From Trichostrongylus colubriformis (taxonomy: Eukaryota > Nematoda > Chromadorea > Rhabditida > Trichostrongylidae), in contig OZ022260.1 in NCBI GenBank assembly GCA_963978905.1, forward strand, positions 44,909,551-44,973,550: a DNA stretch of 64,000 nucleotides, read 5' to 3'. Position numbers and translations under genes: made by a program. How positions within the stretch are numbered: position 1 is the stretch's first letter; each line of letters opens with the position of its first letter. Under the pieces are notes generated by a model. The model saw only the letters and a program-made list of their open reading frames with translations, was not told where the DNA came from and searched no databases. Shown here piece after piece: positions 23,201 to 38,200 of this stretch.

Positions 23201-26200
23201 ATACACAACGAAGCTGAAGCGATTTCAAGATTTCAAATTAATCAAATGATGGAGGATGAAGCCAATGGAGTTGATCAATCCCTTCTTAGGATGTGCCGCA
23301 CTTTTTTCAGAGGGAGAGTGCGATTTGGCGTATACGAACACCTTGCGGGGACCAGTCGACGTAAAAGTCAGCGGTTGTATCCTCAGAGACGGGACCGGTA
23401 TTAATCCTCCGCCATGGATGATGGACGGCTTGGTTGCCCTAACCTGGCATTGATGCGGGATTCGATTGTAGCACCATGATAGTGGGAGTGTGCGCCACCT
23501 ATAGAGCGCGTCAGCCCGTTCAAAATAAACTTCAAACTTGAAAAAACAAAAAAACGACAAAAATCGCTTCGCGGCGTCGCACTTGCGGCGCCATCAGTAT
23601 GAGTCGTTTGAAATTCCGCTCAAGACGCAATGGGTTGGTACCGTGAAGGATCTTCAAAAATTGCGTTTTGGAAGCTTCGGAAGTTCGCCTAGTTTGTTGT
23701 TGCTGCTGTTTAAAAGATAGCTGCATACGACTTGCACTCGTCGCGGGGGGCAACGCGATTTTTTGTCATAAGTACACACACCCCACCATATGTATGGATG
23801 TGCCATGTCTTCACTTCAGCTTAAATTAGTGCATTCCACTGGTGGAGACCCGAAGTGACAAGGAATCGTAGCTGTCTGCCAACTGCGACTGGAATGCTAT
23901 CACTAGCGCTCAGATACACGAGCACTGGGAGCAGCTACTGCCACAAACAATGCGCCAGCTCAGTAGAATCGCTGAAGGTACAACGATTTAGTATGGAGCA
24001 AGGATAACGGCAAAAGCCTTCGAGGGAAACCCTCACTTTGCAAGGAAGAGCTAAAGCATTTTCACAGTGGAAGCCTTTTCAAAGCCATTTTACCAGAAAA
24101 AAATGACAAGTTTAGTTCACCTGTTGAACCTCGGCACTGGTGCTGCGAAAGAGTTCAATGTAACGATTCCCGATAGTCTGGCGATGCTTTGTCAACGCTC
24201 GTTGTCCCTGTTCCTCATCGGAAAACTGCACGAACGCATCTCCTGAAGTGAATGCCCTTCAATAGAGAGTCGATGACATTTCACCACAAGCACTTCCCGT
24301 TGCCTTGCCTGTGGAGTCGCATGCTGATAGCGGCGATACAATAAAAAACAGTCAAAAGAATAGTTTTCCTATAGGGGCCCCTTTCAAAACAACAAACCAC
24401 TCTCACCTGTTGGCCGTCCATCGCTTCTCGTCACGAACAGCACGCTCTCCATCATCTCACAGCTATCCGGCTCACGTGCAAAGAAGTCACGCTAAAATAG
24501 GTCCGATAAGTACATCATTTCCTGTTTACCCGATCAGTAAACTGTTTATCCAGTGAGACTGCCATATGTGATATTATGACGACTTCATAACTCAGGGTCA
24601 GGCCAGCTACATGTAGATCCTCTAATGGAAAGATGAAACCATTTTAAGATACCATGTTGTCGGGTGTGTCCCTTATGTCAGTATTTCGCACGAGGACGAG
24701 CGGCGTGCGATGCAGTGTGTGCGAGCTATGCGCGTCGTGGTAGTTGGGTCTTAGAAGGGTTACACGGTAATGCTAGGGGCGCGATACGCAGTTGACTTGT
24801 AATCGCTTCGGGACCCAACAACATGGCACCTTTAGCTCGTCCGCATTGCTTCGCTTGTGACATGCAGCGGTACGAAATCCTAACATAAGGGTACACACTC
24901 GGAAGTGTGGGTACCATCTGATTACTGGTTTTGCGTGCTCTTATGACTCTCACTCGACCTCCGATATGCATACATCCCAAAGATGCAAATCAACTTATGT
25001 GTTTAAAAAAGGGACCAAAACAGTCAAGTTGGCTATCCTGGAATCTACTTTCGAGGAGATCTCTGTCATATGTATTCGTTCCTCAAAATTATTCGAGCCC
25101 ATCAATATCGTTTCAACTGGGCTCGATTGGCAGGTGAGTACACAATCGGAAAAAGGACCTTCCTATCGCTCAGAACACATAACGTTTGATAATCAATAAT
25201 CCGCTTTCATGTTTCTCCAATGATTACATAGTCACGCTCAGGTTAACTGAAAAAGAAATATAGTCCCAATCACTTCAGAAGTGCAACGTTTTCCTAAATT
25301 CTTCGAACTCCAGTTTGAAGCGCAGGCTGATCTTATCGGCCAATGACGTCATGGATGGATAAAAAATACGGCAACTTTTAGGGCACCTAAAAACCAGCAA
25401 GCCAGCTTCCCAGTAAAGTGTTAGTGATTTTACAAGCGATGATAAACGCAATACTTGACTCAGGTACCTAATTCAGCCCAGAACCATAAAACTGTTGGTT
25501 TCAACAAACCGATGTCAACTCATGAACGGGGAAGAAGACTGGGGGAACTTATGGTGCGGCCGAAGACCAGTCGACTTATTGGGATGAAAGCGCACTGACT
25601 GGTCTTGGGTGTGTACCCTTATGTCAGGATTTCGCACCGCGGCATGCCGCAAGCGAAGCAATGCGGACGAGATAAAGGCGCCATGTTGTTGGGTCTGGAA
25701 GCGATTACAAGTCAACTGCGTATCGCGCCCCTAGCATTACGTTGTAATCGTTTCAAGACCCAACTACCGCGACGCGCATAGCTCGCACACACTGCGTTGC
25801 ATGCCGCTCGTCATCGTGAGAAATCGTGACGTAAGGGTACACACCCACTGGTCTTCAGTAATCTTGACAATATTGCTCCAGTCTACTGTCACAGGAATCA
25901 TTTCCTCTCGAGGAAATAAGTTTCATACATAGTTCCTCATGGATAAGCGTTATCCGAAACAATAGGATGGCAGAACAATGACCAGGGAAAGGCATGGGCG
26001 GAAGAATCTTCAAGAAGATGACTGGTAATCTTGGGTTGGGAAAAAAGAGAACGTAATTATGGAGCAAATCTTCGAAGAATCCTTGATAACTAACTTTCCA
26101 GTGATTTTTAGAGCAACAAAGGAGGACTCCAAAAATATTAATAATTAATTAATAACTATTAATAACTTGAAATTAATAACTTTTCAGTGATTTTTAGAGC

Positions 26201-29200
26201 AACTAAGGAGGACTTTTAAAATATTAATAATTAATTAATAATTACACCTTGTACAAAGCACTGGTGGTATGATCATTTTCGAGAGCGTGACTTTAGTATT
26301 TCGACAATATCACTCATGGAGTAGTCCACTGGGAAAGGTTGGTGTCGCATCGGTCGCATCGGCTATGACAGTATTTGCTGATTAGCCATACTGTCATTTA
26401 CTGCCTCGCACTTCGATTTCCACTCTCGTTCTCAGGCATCCTGCATGTGCAGCAGGTTGAATGAAAGGAGCATTCCAGTAAGTTTATCATTTCTGATAGC
26501 ACAGCCACTTAACTATTGCCCCATAGTTAACGGGAATCGCCATCGGTTTTTGGTAGAGTAAGCTTCCCTGCCACATGCGTGTCGGTAAAATTTCAATAGC
26601 CATGCTCGCTCCCTGTAATCCATTGTGATAATTGGCTTACCCATTACCATCCTTAAAATGGCCAATCCTGCAGTTCCACTGGCGCCACCAAGAGTCGATT
26701 TAGAGCTGTTCATCTCTAAACCCCGACCCTCAAGATGTGCTCACCTATGCAACCGAGCTTTCTCTATCCTTTCGAATTGGCGTCCCGTCGATAGATCAAG
26801 TTTCAATGAAGGCAGCTGAGTTTGCAATAGCCGGACCTTCGTTTGAACGGCTGAACAAACCAAGCAGCAACTCAGCATATATGGATAGATATTCCCAACT
26901 TAGCTACTACTAGGATGCTGAGTTATGGGCAAAAGCTTCGGTGTCGGACGGGACTGGAACCTGCACTCCATGCTTTCCGAGCATATGTGCTAATCCATCA
27001 CACTACCGGCACCCCTTTCATCTTAACTCAGTTTCTGAAAGGTATATTCACCATAGCTTATCAGCACTCACACGTATGACGTGTTGAGCCGGTTGGCCAA
27101 TATCGGCATCGAAACGTGAAGCTGAAAGCTTGAGTAAATACTGATTTGAAATCAAAAATATCAAAATTCCCGACTTAGGTCGCTGGTCCATATTTCATCA
27201 TGAAAAGGATCCCTGCAATCAATAGTGGCCGGTAATGGTTTTAACCATTTTATTTATATGATATTGACAGCGGCTGAATCACTGCTGCGCACCACGCCCA
27301 TCTGGCTAATAATTGCTGAAGAATTTTGCTGACTAATCGAGACATCACACCGACATCTGGAAATCACGCTCAGAGATCCTAACGGCAACGGCCTGCACCC
27401 TCAATTTTCTGAAGATCCCTTAGGTGGGAGACGTGCTCCCTCTCATTTTACCCTCCATCGAGCGTGAGTGCTTTGCGATTGGCAGATGACCTCACCTGTG
27501 AACTTCGTTCTTGTCACTTTGTCGTAATAACTCAACACAACCAAGATCAGTCAGCTTTCTTTTTTTTTTCGGAGTACCCGCGCATGATCCAATATTCGGG
27601 ACCCTGCACCCTTAATTTTCTGGAGATTCCCTATTTGGGAGACCTGCTCCTTTTTCGCAGCAACCTACGTCCCTCGCTATTCTTAAGATGACATTCGTTT
27701 GTGTGGTTTTCTCTGCTTGAATCATTTATGTGTGAGCATGAAAACGCCTCAACGTTTCGGAAACGACGAGCAGATGGCGACGGTGAGTTCGGGAATACAT
27801 TGAAGACGAATGAAAAACCTTTCTTGGAGCTTTTCAACCGGAAAATTGTTATCGAGATAGTAAGAGTTTTTGTAAGCATCACATCAGCGAGTAACCCTTC
27901 TTGCAACCGTCTCAAAAAGTATATATCTTCAAAAACGTTAGTGATCTTTTGGAAGTGGAAGTGTTTTTCTTCTAGATGGATGCAGAATTGGGTTTTCTTC
28001 TGAAAAGTGTCAGGAAGCCAGGTGATGCAGCGCAGCAGGTAGACCTGTATAGTCAGCTCAAAAGTACAAGGTAGCGTGTGACGAAAAATGAGATTTTTCT
28101 TTTCTCAATACATTTATATTGTATCTGCCTAATGTGGGCCGCGCATGCGAAATTTCACTCGGAAAAATGTGAATCCGGCCGAGATACAGCACCACTAATT
28201 CTCGGCCGGGTGGGCGCGCGCTCGGAGACGCTTGTGAACAGAGAGTTACGTGAACGATTTTGATATTTTTAATTTTTGATAGTCTGAAAAATGAGATTTT
28301 TCTTTTCTCAATACATTTATATTGTATCTGCCTAATGTGGGCCGCGCATGCGAAATTTCACTCGGAAAAATGTGAATCCGGCCGAGATACAGCACCACTA
28401 ATTCTCGGCCGGGTGGGCGGGACCTCCGAGCAAGTGCTCACCCCGTTGTCCGCCGCGCTCGGAGACGCTTGTGAACAGAGAGTTACGTGAACGATTTTGA
28501 TATTTTTAATTTTTGATAGTCTGAAAAATGAGATTTTTCTTTTCTCAATACATTTATAGTTACGTGAACAGTCCCACACTCCGTTCCAACCGCGGCACAC
28601 GAAGGGAAGTGGCTTTTGCCAGAAAACCCCGCCCACTCGCCAAAGAATTCGGGGAGCTGTATCATAGCCGAATCCTCACTTTTCGCGTGAAACTTTGCAT
28701 GCGGTTTACATTAGGCAAATACAACTAAAAATATGAGTAACAGAAAAACTCATTTTTCCGTGGACGATTCCTTCAAGCTATTTTTACGTTGTCTCGAATT
28801 TTCCTACACTTCAGTGCAAGACTCCTCCTCTCCAATCAAACTGCTGGGTTTGGAAACTCTTTCAATCACGAGGAAACTTAATGATGTTGTTATAGTGGGT
28901 GGATTTTTCATGACCAAGTAAAGCTTAAATCCATGACTCCTTCCAGGTTCTAACATCAATAACTACTAAAATAAGCTTCAGCGAGATAAATTTTTACATG
29001 CTCGTGATGGTCTTTGGCATAATTTCTTTGCTAATCGCGCTACATCCATAATAAAAGGTTGGCCAAACGCAAACCGCTCCCTAGTCTATTTCAATCGCAT
29101 CTTTAGGTGACGCTCTGGCTACCTCATTGCTCATCGGACTGCACTGCATCCCACCGAACTTCCTTTTTTAATCAATTTGTGCTTATTGCTAAATATTGTT

Positions 29201-32200
29201 AAGCGAATGATTAATGATGTTCTATTAGTTGTGGTGATTATTGCACAGCTTACTTTTTTCTTTCGCCTACTATTCTTCTAATTATTTGATTCTTTTACTG
29301 AACAATGAGCGTTTTATTGGCTATGCCGAATTTCATAGCCGATCAAACACTAATAGAACGTATTTTGCTGCCATGAATAATGTCATATCGGCCCATCAGC
29401 CCATATTCATGACTGTCAATCAGAATTCTTCGCAAAACGTCACTGTTCTGATCTTCTCATGAAACATTTGCCAGCCGCCGATTTCACAAACAGTTCTATT
29501 CGATTTTACAAAATGCATTCTCGGGGACGGGCCATCAAGATCCTACGGCCAGTACTAATAAAAATTTTACGTTATCACGCATATAAAAAAAGTGAAATAG
29601 CATTTCTGAACAAAAATGATAGAAAACGAAATCATTTGGAAATAGTGGAAACAAACCGAAGAAAAGAAAATGGAGACAAGGTTAAAGCGAACTTACAATT
29701 TGCTGCTCGGAGCAGTCATATGGTAGACCGCGCATTCGTACGATCATTGCGGCACCTGTGGACACGAAATTCACCGCCTCCGAGGATGACCCTGTAATGA
29801 CCACGAATACTCCCCGAAACTTTCGAAAGTAAGCAGTGAGGTAAAGGAACGTTCGTTTTGTGCATGAAGCGTGCGGCTGGCCTGAGTACACTAGACATTG
29901 AAGGCACCGGGACGGGGGTGGGGGTCGATAGGTCGAATTTCCGCGCGACCGCCCGCGGCGAGCAGCGCGGCAAGTACGAGTCGTTCAGAATTTCGCACAA
30001 GACGCAATGAGCTGGTACCGTGAGGGACCTTTGAAGGTAGGCAAACTCCCAAAGCTTTCAACTTGCAATCTTTGAAGGTCCCTTACGGTACCAGCCTATT
30101 GTGCGTCTTGAGCGGAATTCCCAACGACTCCGATGGCGCCGCTAGCGCGGCGTCGCGAGCGGAAGTTCGACCTATCGACCCCCACCTCCGGGACGGGGCC
30201 ATAAAGCGGAAAGCGTATCTTGAAACACTGCCATATCTGTAAGCGAACATTCGAACTCACAAAAGATGTGTAGCGAAAATCGTGTTGAAAAACGCGCCAT
30301 TGGGCAGTTTTTGCGATTCTAGCGCCCTTCATCTTGAACCGCACGCTTCATGCTGATCGACGCCACTGCCATTTATTCTCGCGTAAAGTGAATTTGATTT
30401 CATAATGTTAATCAAGTGAACTATCACGCAGTAACAAAGAAGTGAAACAATGAAAAGGAAAATAATCGGAAGAAAGAAAAAGGGTGTTCATAATAATAAA
30501 AAATTGATGAATACAGACACAGTGTCTTGGTAAGGAGTCGTGTGTGCAACTAACAAACTGCAAGCCACCTTAAGCCAATATCCTGAGCAGAAATCGCACC
30601 CTCCCGGTGCTTCCAAGAAATGGCAAAGATGAGCGGATGAGGGAAGAAGGTTGAAAACCTCACACAAGATGTGTAGCGAAAATCGCGTTGAAAAACGCGC
30701 CTTTGAGCAGCTAATGCGATTCTAGCACCCATCAGGAGATTAAAGGATAGCAGGACCCACGCTACCACATAAAATCATCGGGCAGCAGATGATGATCAGA
30801 AATTACGACACTGCATGATAAAGACTGTTCTTTTGTGAAATAAAGATTTTGCGAAAAATCCCAAAATGGAAAATCTAAGTCGATTGTGGATGGAGCGGAC
30901 GGAACCTTCCACCAGATGTGTAGACGAGACGCAGAGTGAGGAGCATGACACGTCACACAGAATGCAGCAGACGGCACAGCTCTAGCCATCGTCACCACCA
31001 CCACCACCACCACCGAAATCACACACAGCCGCGCCATCACCCAGCGTTCGAACTAAGCACACGAGCAGCAGCAGCAGCTGTATGGCCATAGAGAGGCAGA
31101 ACGGGGGAGGGACCTGACGCGTGTATGGCATAGAGAAAAGGCCGGTGCGTGTGTGTGTGTTTTGCCCCCAGCCATCGTCTCCCTATGTGACTACGGTAGC
31201 CAACCATCGCGTCAACCTGGGCGGTGAAACCTTCGGTCAATAGGGATGGATTTAAATGCAAAATTTTCGCTGATGCTTTCTTAGATATCAGCCAAGTCAC
31301 AGCCGCTGTTTATGTTTCGGACGAATTTAATTTGAAATATTTAAAGTCACTACCAATTGATTAAAATTTATCGATCGCACTGCGAATGGAATAGGAATCA
31401 TTGTCTTGGATTCGTCCAAAAGTCTGAGAATAATGTCAGTTACATCCAAGTGTAAGCTAGCCTTAAATCAGAGAAACTGAAGGTGCTCTGCTTAGAGACA
31501 TGAGTAGGGCAACATGAGTAAAGTGCTCTTCTCAAAGCAGTGAGATGGTTTCTGTAGCAATATCAGACGGGGCAAATTCGTCTGGATTTCCTTGTCAATT
31601 TTCAGTCCAAAGCGATTTCGCGAACGGGGTTCAAATAAAATCGACAAGGTATGTTAAGGGATTTAAGGGATAAATGAAGAAAGACATAAAAGGATAGGAA
31701 TGGTCCGTTTCGGCTCTACCTCAGATGATTCAGCCCGAATGAGGACAACTTCCAGCAGAATGGAGTCCCATTCTACTATGAAGCTTGTAACGCCCGCATC
31801 CTCCAGATGCTGGCAAACCCTCCGCCAAACTCCATCAAACAGACTGGCGGTTGATTCTTTGCCTTTTAATATTGAGTAGCTGCTTGTATGCAAAGTAAGC
31901 CAAATTACAAACGCTGAGATTCCACTAACAATAAGATTGGCCCACTATCTATCTGCAGTTAGAAAAAAATTTCACAAAAATTTCCGCCCACTTTCAATTC
32001 GGACTTTGAACATTTTCTCAATTCTTCAACATCCCTATTCACATGGTCTTGTTCACCAAAAGAGTGCCACAATACTTTATTAAAATCACGCAAACCAAGC
32101 CCAGCCTCTCTCAAATCATGGCAAAATGTATTCATGTCCATGCAGATAGCAAGTAAAATCAGAATGAGCTTAATAAATTCTTAAAGACCTATGCGCGTTC

Positions 32201-35200
32201 ATGTAGCGCTGACGTGGAAAGCGCAATTTGAGACGGGGAATATGGCATTGTTGTATGCCCGTTAACCAATCAAACAGATCTCTCGAGGGTTGCTCACAGT
32301 TCTACATAAGATACAGATTAAAAATGCTTTGAAAAAAATCGGTTCAACCCAGTTCGTTATTGTCGGTCCAATGAGAAACCCTTTTCAAGGACGTACGGGA
32401 CGGTAAGAAGAGTTAGCGAGTTATAACCGCTTTTGCAAAACTGGAACCAGCTACCAACCAAAGTTTCTGGACATTGATTACTGCAGAGAGAAGTTACACC
32501 ACGAATCGACAGCATACTAGCTTTTGACTTTCCCACTAACAGGGGGGAGGGGTAGAAATGGGATGGATAAAAATGGCCTATGCAGAAATGGCGATAGTCA
32601 AGAGCATTTTCATCACTGATACCATGTCCCCACAGCAAGTTGAAGGGTGCTATCGCAATGAAGGGGGGGGGGGCATTTCACAATAGACCCTAGTTTTACC
32701 TAAGCCAAGAAAGAGAAAAGAGTCCCTTCCTTCCTACTTTGAGGCTTAGGCAAGATATACGCCTGAATGTGCAGAATGACCCCACAAAAATCTTTTAGAG
32801 GTACTCATAAATGAAACTTTTTTTTAGGTGCCCCCCCTTCCCTCATTGCCATAGCACCTGTAGAACGAGCGTGCATGGGCCTTATGTGGGTGCGAGGGAA
32901 GGTGTGATGAATCTTTTTGTTAGGTGAGCAGAGAAACATAATTAGAGCTTAAAGGAGATCAACTAAACTGAAGTAGATCGAAGAATGCCGATCGATACGA
33001 AAATTGGCTTATCTACCGCAGAGATTCTCAGCCTTTTGGGACAGGATGAAAACCTCTTAATCTGATCAAAAATCATTTTACTTTTTATATTTTTATTTAT
33101 GCTTGCTGTAACGCCATGTGCTTTATTTAAGATACAAAGCTCATCTCTTCTATGGTTTCCTAACGCTGACGTACGGATACAGATGCTTTGGCATGAAATG
33201 CCCTTCATATCCACCTAGCACAACTCTGACATGCTCTGAAGAAGTCTATACGTAGTTTGAGCTTAAAGGAGAGATCAATTAAACTGAAGTAGATCTAAGG
33301 ATACCGATCGATGCGAAAATGTAGAAAATGCTGATAATTATCAGTAGATGAATTATCAATCACAGGAAATGACAAAGCATAAGGAATTGGGAATTATTGA
33401 CAGGGCATTTCAGTGAAGAACACTGGAACTGCTCCGTTCCGAAAATCGCATTGATAACGCCACAGACACATGCGATAAGTAAGATCACTTTCGCAAGTTC
33501 CATAATTAGTGCATTATAAAAGAAACATGGGTGTGTTAAAATCGCTAAATATACAAAAATTAGGTCTTCGAGTGTAGAACAGCCCTAAAGTGAAAAGCGG
33601 GCCATAGATCGTAACGACTATCTATAATAGTGATGATGGATCAATAGTTTTCCTCAATTCATTCAAATGTGAGGAATCACCCCAGAAAACGTGGATCAAT
33701 CAGCACTATCTGGTTTATACGAAAAAAAAACCTTACGAGATCCATATGAATATCGCAGTAATGACGTCATTCAATATGATGAACGCTGTTGGTGGCAGCG
33801 CGATGGTGACGGCGCCACGGACAGCCACGTGGCCATCACCGGCCGTCACCCGCATTTTCCATCGACGAAGACCGGAACATGCAATAAAAAAATAGCAATT
33901 CGCGCAATGAACAGCAGATGTCGACGGAAGGGAGTCCCCCAGCGGCAAAGAGGAGTGCCAGCGAATCAGCTGAACTCACTTTTTAACTGTCATCCGCGAT
34001 GAGGTAATAGAGCTTATGGGACAAATTGAAGCAACCAGCAGCTTTCGTCTGGAATCGCAGTTGAGTGCAAATTCATTTTGCATAATGAACTGCACAGTCT
34101 GCCCCTAATGCCAAGTAATTTAATAAAAAAAATAATTTTGATGTGAATAATCCAATGAAAATCCTGGTTGGTATGGCTAGGATCCTAACAACGCTTCCAT
34201 CGTGTGGTAACTGCGATACTATCCCCCCCCCCCCATTACAGCTTTATCTACACCCTCATGAGCTCTGACCTCCTTAGATTCAGTCCGAAAGTCTCTAATT
34301 GTTCACAGTACGCAGAAAATAAAATTTGGTAGCGACTCAGCTTGACAAGCAAATGCTATTTGTTGGAGTAGCGATCTGGTTACCCAGCTGAGGGTATCAG
34401 AGAGCCTTTGGTAACCCTCCCATTGATTCAACCCTAATTTGTAGTTCGATATTATAGTGCGTACATGAAGTCTCAGTGTATTCAATACGAAATAACACGT
34501 CATCATGTTAGCCACGTAAAGCAAACACTGCTTTTTCAACGTATCACCGCTTATGTTCTCCTTACTTCCAGTGTCCGTTCGCCAAGTGATGACACAGTCC
34601 CTATTCTCAAAATTCAGATATATGCATTCTTAACGACGACGCTTTTTCTTCTAATAGTGCTTACGACATTACGGTCCTAATTTGTGCATCGATTTTTAAA
34701 ATATTATTTCATTTAAAATCAGTTTAATTGAACTCTCCAGGCTAGAATGAGCTCTTTACAGCTAGAATGAGCTTTTTTTCACAGAGCGCTTGGCCGAGAG
34801 GTGCCATAAAAACCATAAAACTTCGCTGATTTTTTTGCAGTTCAAAAAACACAGGGTGTGCAGGATGCTTTGCATGATTACGGTACGGTCTCAGCCCCTT
34901 CATCTACGTCCCTGCCTTGTCGACGAGTCCGCAGACACATGGGAACAACAGCTGACTCGGTTCTAACCCGAGCATTGGAGGAGCGGGCCCTGCTCAGTGA
35001 TTTAGTCAGGGAGGGCATAGTCCGGTAAGACGGGTGTGTACTCTTATGTCTGGATTTCGCACGACGACGAGCGGCGTGCGAGGCAGTGTGTGCGAGCTAT
35101 GCGCGTCGCGATAGTTGGGTCTTGGAACGACTACACGGTAATGCTAGGGGCACGATACGCGGTTGACTTGTAATCGCTTCGAGACCCAACAACATGGCGC

Positions 35201-38200
35201 CTCTAGCTCGTCCGCATTGCTTCGGTTGCGACATGCCGCGGTGCGGAATCCTGACATAAGGGTACACACTGCGTTGAAACTTACATCCTCTGCGCGCGAC
35301 ATTGAATAATCAAGTTCAAGGTGTTTTTGCACATATGGACGCAAGTTTGTATGTATATGTATAGGCTTTCCAAGGATTGCATATATACACTCAAGTATAT
35401 GTGAGCTTTCCATGGAAATAGTCGATTGATACTTTACATTTGGGCAAATAAGAACATTGAACTAAAGCGTGGTGCCCACGAAGCAAGGCATCGGTCGAAT
35501 ATGTTCCAGGAAACCCTGCAATAAAAGAGAATGGCGCACATTGTAACAGCCAAAAGTCGGCCATTTCATCGTACAGCGCATCATTCAGTAATCATTTGCT
35601 ACCCTTATCTTACATGAAGCGCTCTCTGTTTCCTCTTTATGAATTATTCAGGTGGTCAGTGCAATCATCGAAAACAGAATGTGCTCATGCAAAATCGATT
35701 AACAGGCGCTCGAATCAAAGGGCCCTCAGCCGTACTCTAGATCATGAAGTTCACACGGAGATTACCCACAGCGCTTGAATAAGGTTTAGTAGGTAATTTT
35801 TCAAACTTGAAGGATTGTGTGGGAAAAAATATCAGGAGGTCTTAGGGAACATGGGCCAGGAAAAGACAAAGCGGAAACCTGCACCGAAGGTGAACGCGGC
35901 AAAAAGTTGCCTCCAAGATTATTTTCCAGAAGAAGGATTCGAAGGTAAAGAAAAATATGCGAAGTAGTTTTGAATAAAGTCGGCTGAGCGCATTTGGAAG
36001 GAACTTTAAAAACTCAGGACTTAGCGGATGGTCACAGAATGCAGAGTTACATGCCGCACTCTCGGTTGTACCAGAGCTCGACGCAAGACCGGTACTTCCT
36101 GCGAGCTCACATCGACACATCAGAATAAAACAAAATAAATCAGATTAATGATTTAATATCCCATTTTCAGAGCTCCTTTCACTTCTACACCTAAAGTGTT
36201 CAGAGCTCATTTTAGTTCTACACCTAAAGTGAGGAGAAGTTGTTCTAATGCTTCAATTCGAGACCATATTCGCGATTGAGTTTAATTTGAAACATTATCT
36301 GAACTTCCATAATCCTGTTCATTAGTGCGAACTGCCTTTCCCACATCCGCCCCCTCTCCTATAATGGGCATACGAAATGGGATGTGTGTATATGGAAGAG
36401 AAACCGCAGGCATCAATGTTCAGTTTGGATCCTCCTGAATGTAGTCGGGCTCCCGATGCTTACAGAAACTGGGATGTTTTTGAATAATCCGCAGCCGATC
36501 GACACAGACTGACTGCCTGTTTAATCGAATCCCTCACGTGCGCGTGCATCCGAGGTCGATGCGCACGGCCACGAAGCAGTGGGGATGTCGAGGGTCACGC
36601 TGGAAGAGCACGGATTGGTCTTTGAGGATTGCAGGCAGGGCATACCGGGAGTCGAGTATTCGACAGGGGAGGGGGGGGGGTCGTATTTGACAGGAGAGGA
36701 TGGGAGTCGCACCATCAGGGGTCAGCGATAAGCACTAGAATCTAAACTTCCAATAGGCAGATGAGAAGCGAAGGGTCTTTCGTTGCGGGCCCATGTGAGG
36801 AAATGCCAAATAAGTATTTTGATCCTTAGGTAAGAGTAGCACAGCAATAAAACACATTGGAACTATAAAACTGGCAAAAGTTACGCGTACTGTGGAGGTC
36901 AAATAGGGTAGGGTCGTATTTGGTTCCTGTAGAGGTAGGGGGTTGTACTGAAGCGGCAATTTTCCTCAACACTTGGGTGAGTCCTGATTGCAGGGCCTTG
37001 GGAAGTCGGGAATGACTTTAGCACTTTAGAGTTCGCGAAAATGACGGGGGTAATTTGATTTCCATTTGTATGGAGTTTCAAATCAAAAAGTTAGCCAAAA
37101 GTCGAGTGAGTACCTTAGACCGATATATTTCATATGAAGGTTAACAAGAGCCATTGTGTCGTAGGTGCTGAGCGGGATAACCTACGGGGATTATCGTGGA
37201 TTGTGCCTTTAAAACTTTGTCATCTGAAAACCAATAACGTCTATAATCATAAAATCACAGATTATTTCAAGGTTTCCACTTCCAAGTGATGGGGACCACG
37301 TGGTCCTAATTAGAACAACGCTCTCGAATCAATCGCAGACATGAACCGAAAAAGACAAGTCGCAGACGCATGAATGCTCACGATAGATTCAGGGCTTTTC
37401 GTCGGTTTTCCAGTTCGATGGGAAAAAGCATTTGGCAAAAATCATATTCGGTGAGATAAAATGACGCAAAATAAGATTTATCGCTTCATTAATTATTTAT
37501 GGATCATTGACATTCGCGAGGCTAAAACAATTTACTGACATTTTGAACAACCGAAGCAACTTACTTGAGCAAAAAAAGTAACGTTCCTTGTGAGAAACTT
37601 TGCGCTACAATATCACATGATCCGAAAATCGCAGTCATAAATCGTTCGGATTAACCAATTAGTTTTCAGAAGCACATATTTTCGTTTGATTGACTGATGG
37701 AGGCTCATTCAATATTGAAAGAAAGCTGCCCATATAAAATTAACGGCACAAAATAAAAAATAAAAAAATATCAACGACAAATGGGTTGTGAAAGGATCAT
37801 GGAGATATGGATCTAATCTGGAAGACTGTGATCGAAGTCAAGTCACGCAAAAAATGCAGTGAAAAGCGCCTACACCTAGACTGAAATGATCAAAATATAA
37901 TGGGTCATCAACATAAACTTCTATAAAAATCGTGCAACAATAAAAACTACCTTCGTGGAATTTGCATTCTGCTGATTCTGAACTTTTTGAATGACACTGC
38001 TAACATTTACTGATTCCGCTTCATTGATCGAAATGATCAGAAATCATATTTTATGGTTATATTGATATTAATTCTCGATGACAAATATGTATATGAAAGG
38101 CACAATTCACGTCGGCGCTAACAGTTCCAGCTGTTTGTATGATTTTTCCCCAAAATCATATCTTCCGTTTCATAACAGCAGAAAGTTTTGTGCTCATGCC

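Noticed and set aside
33691..34002. 103-codon plus ORF in ESRP intron 6
   Set aside because: Low-complexity composition, competing open frame on the other strand, no domain.
35842..36120. 92-codon minus ORF
   Set aside because: It is antisense to the better-supported spliced plus-strand gene at 35851-36148.
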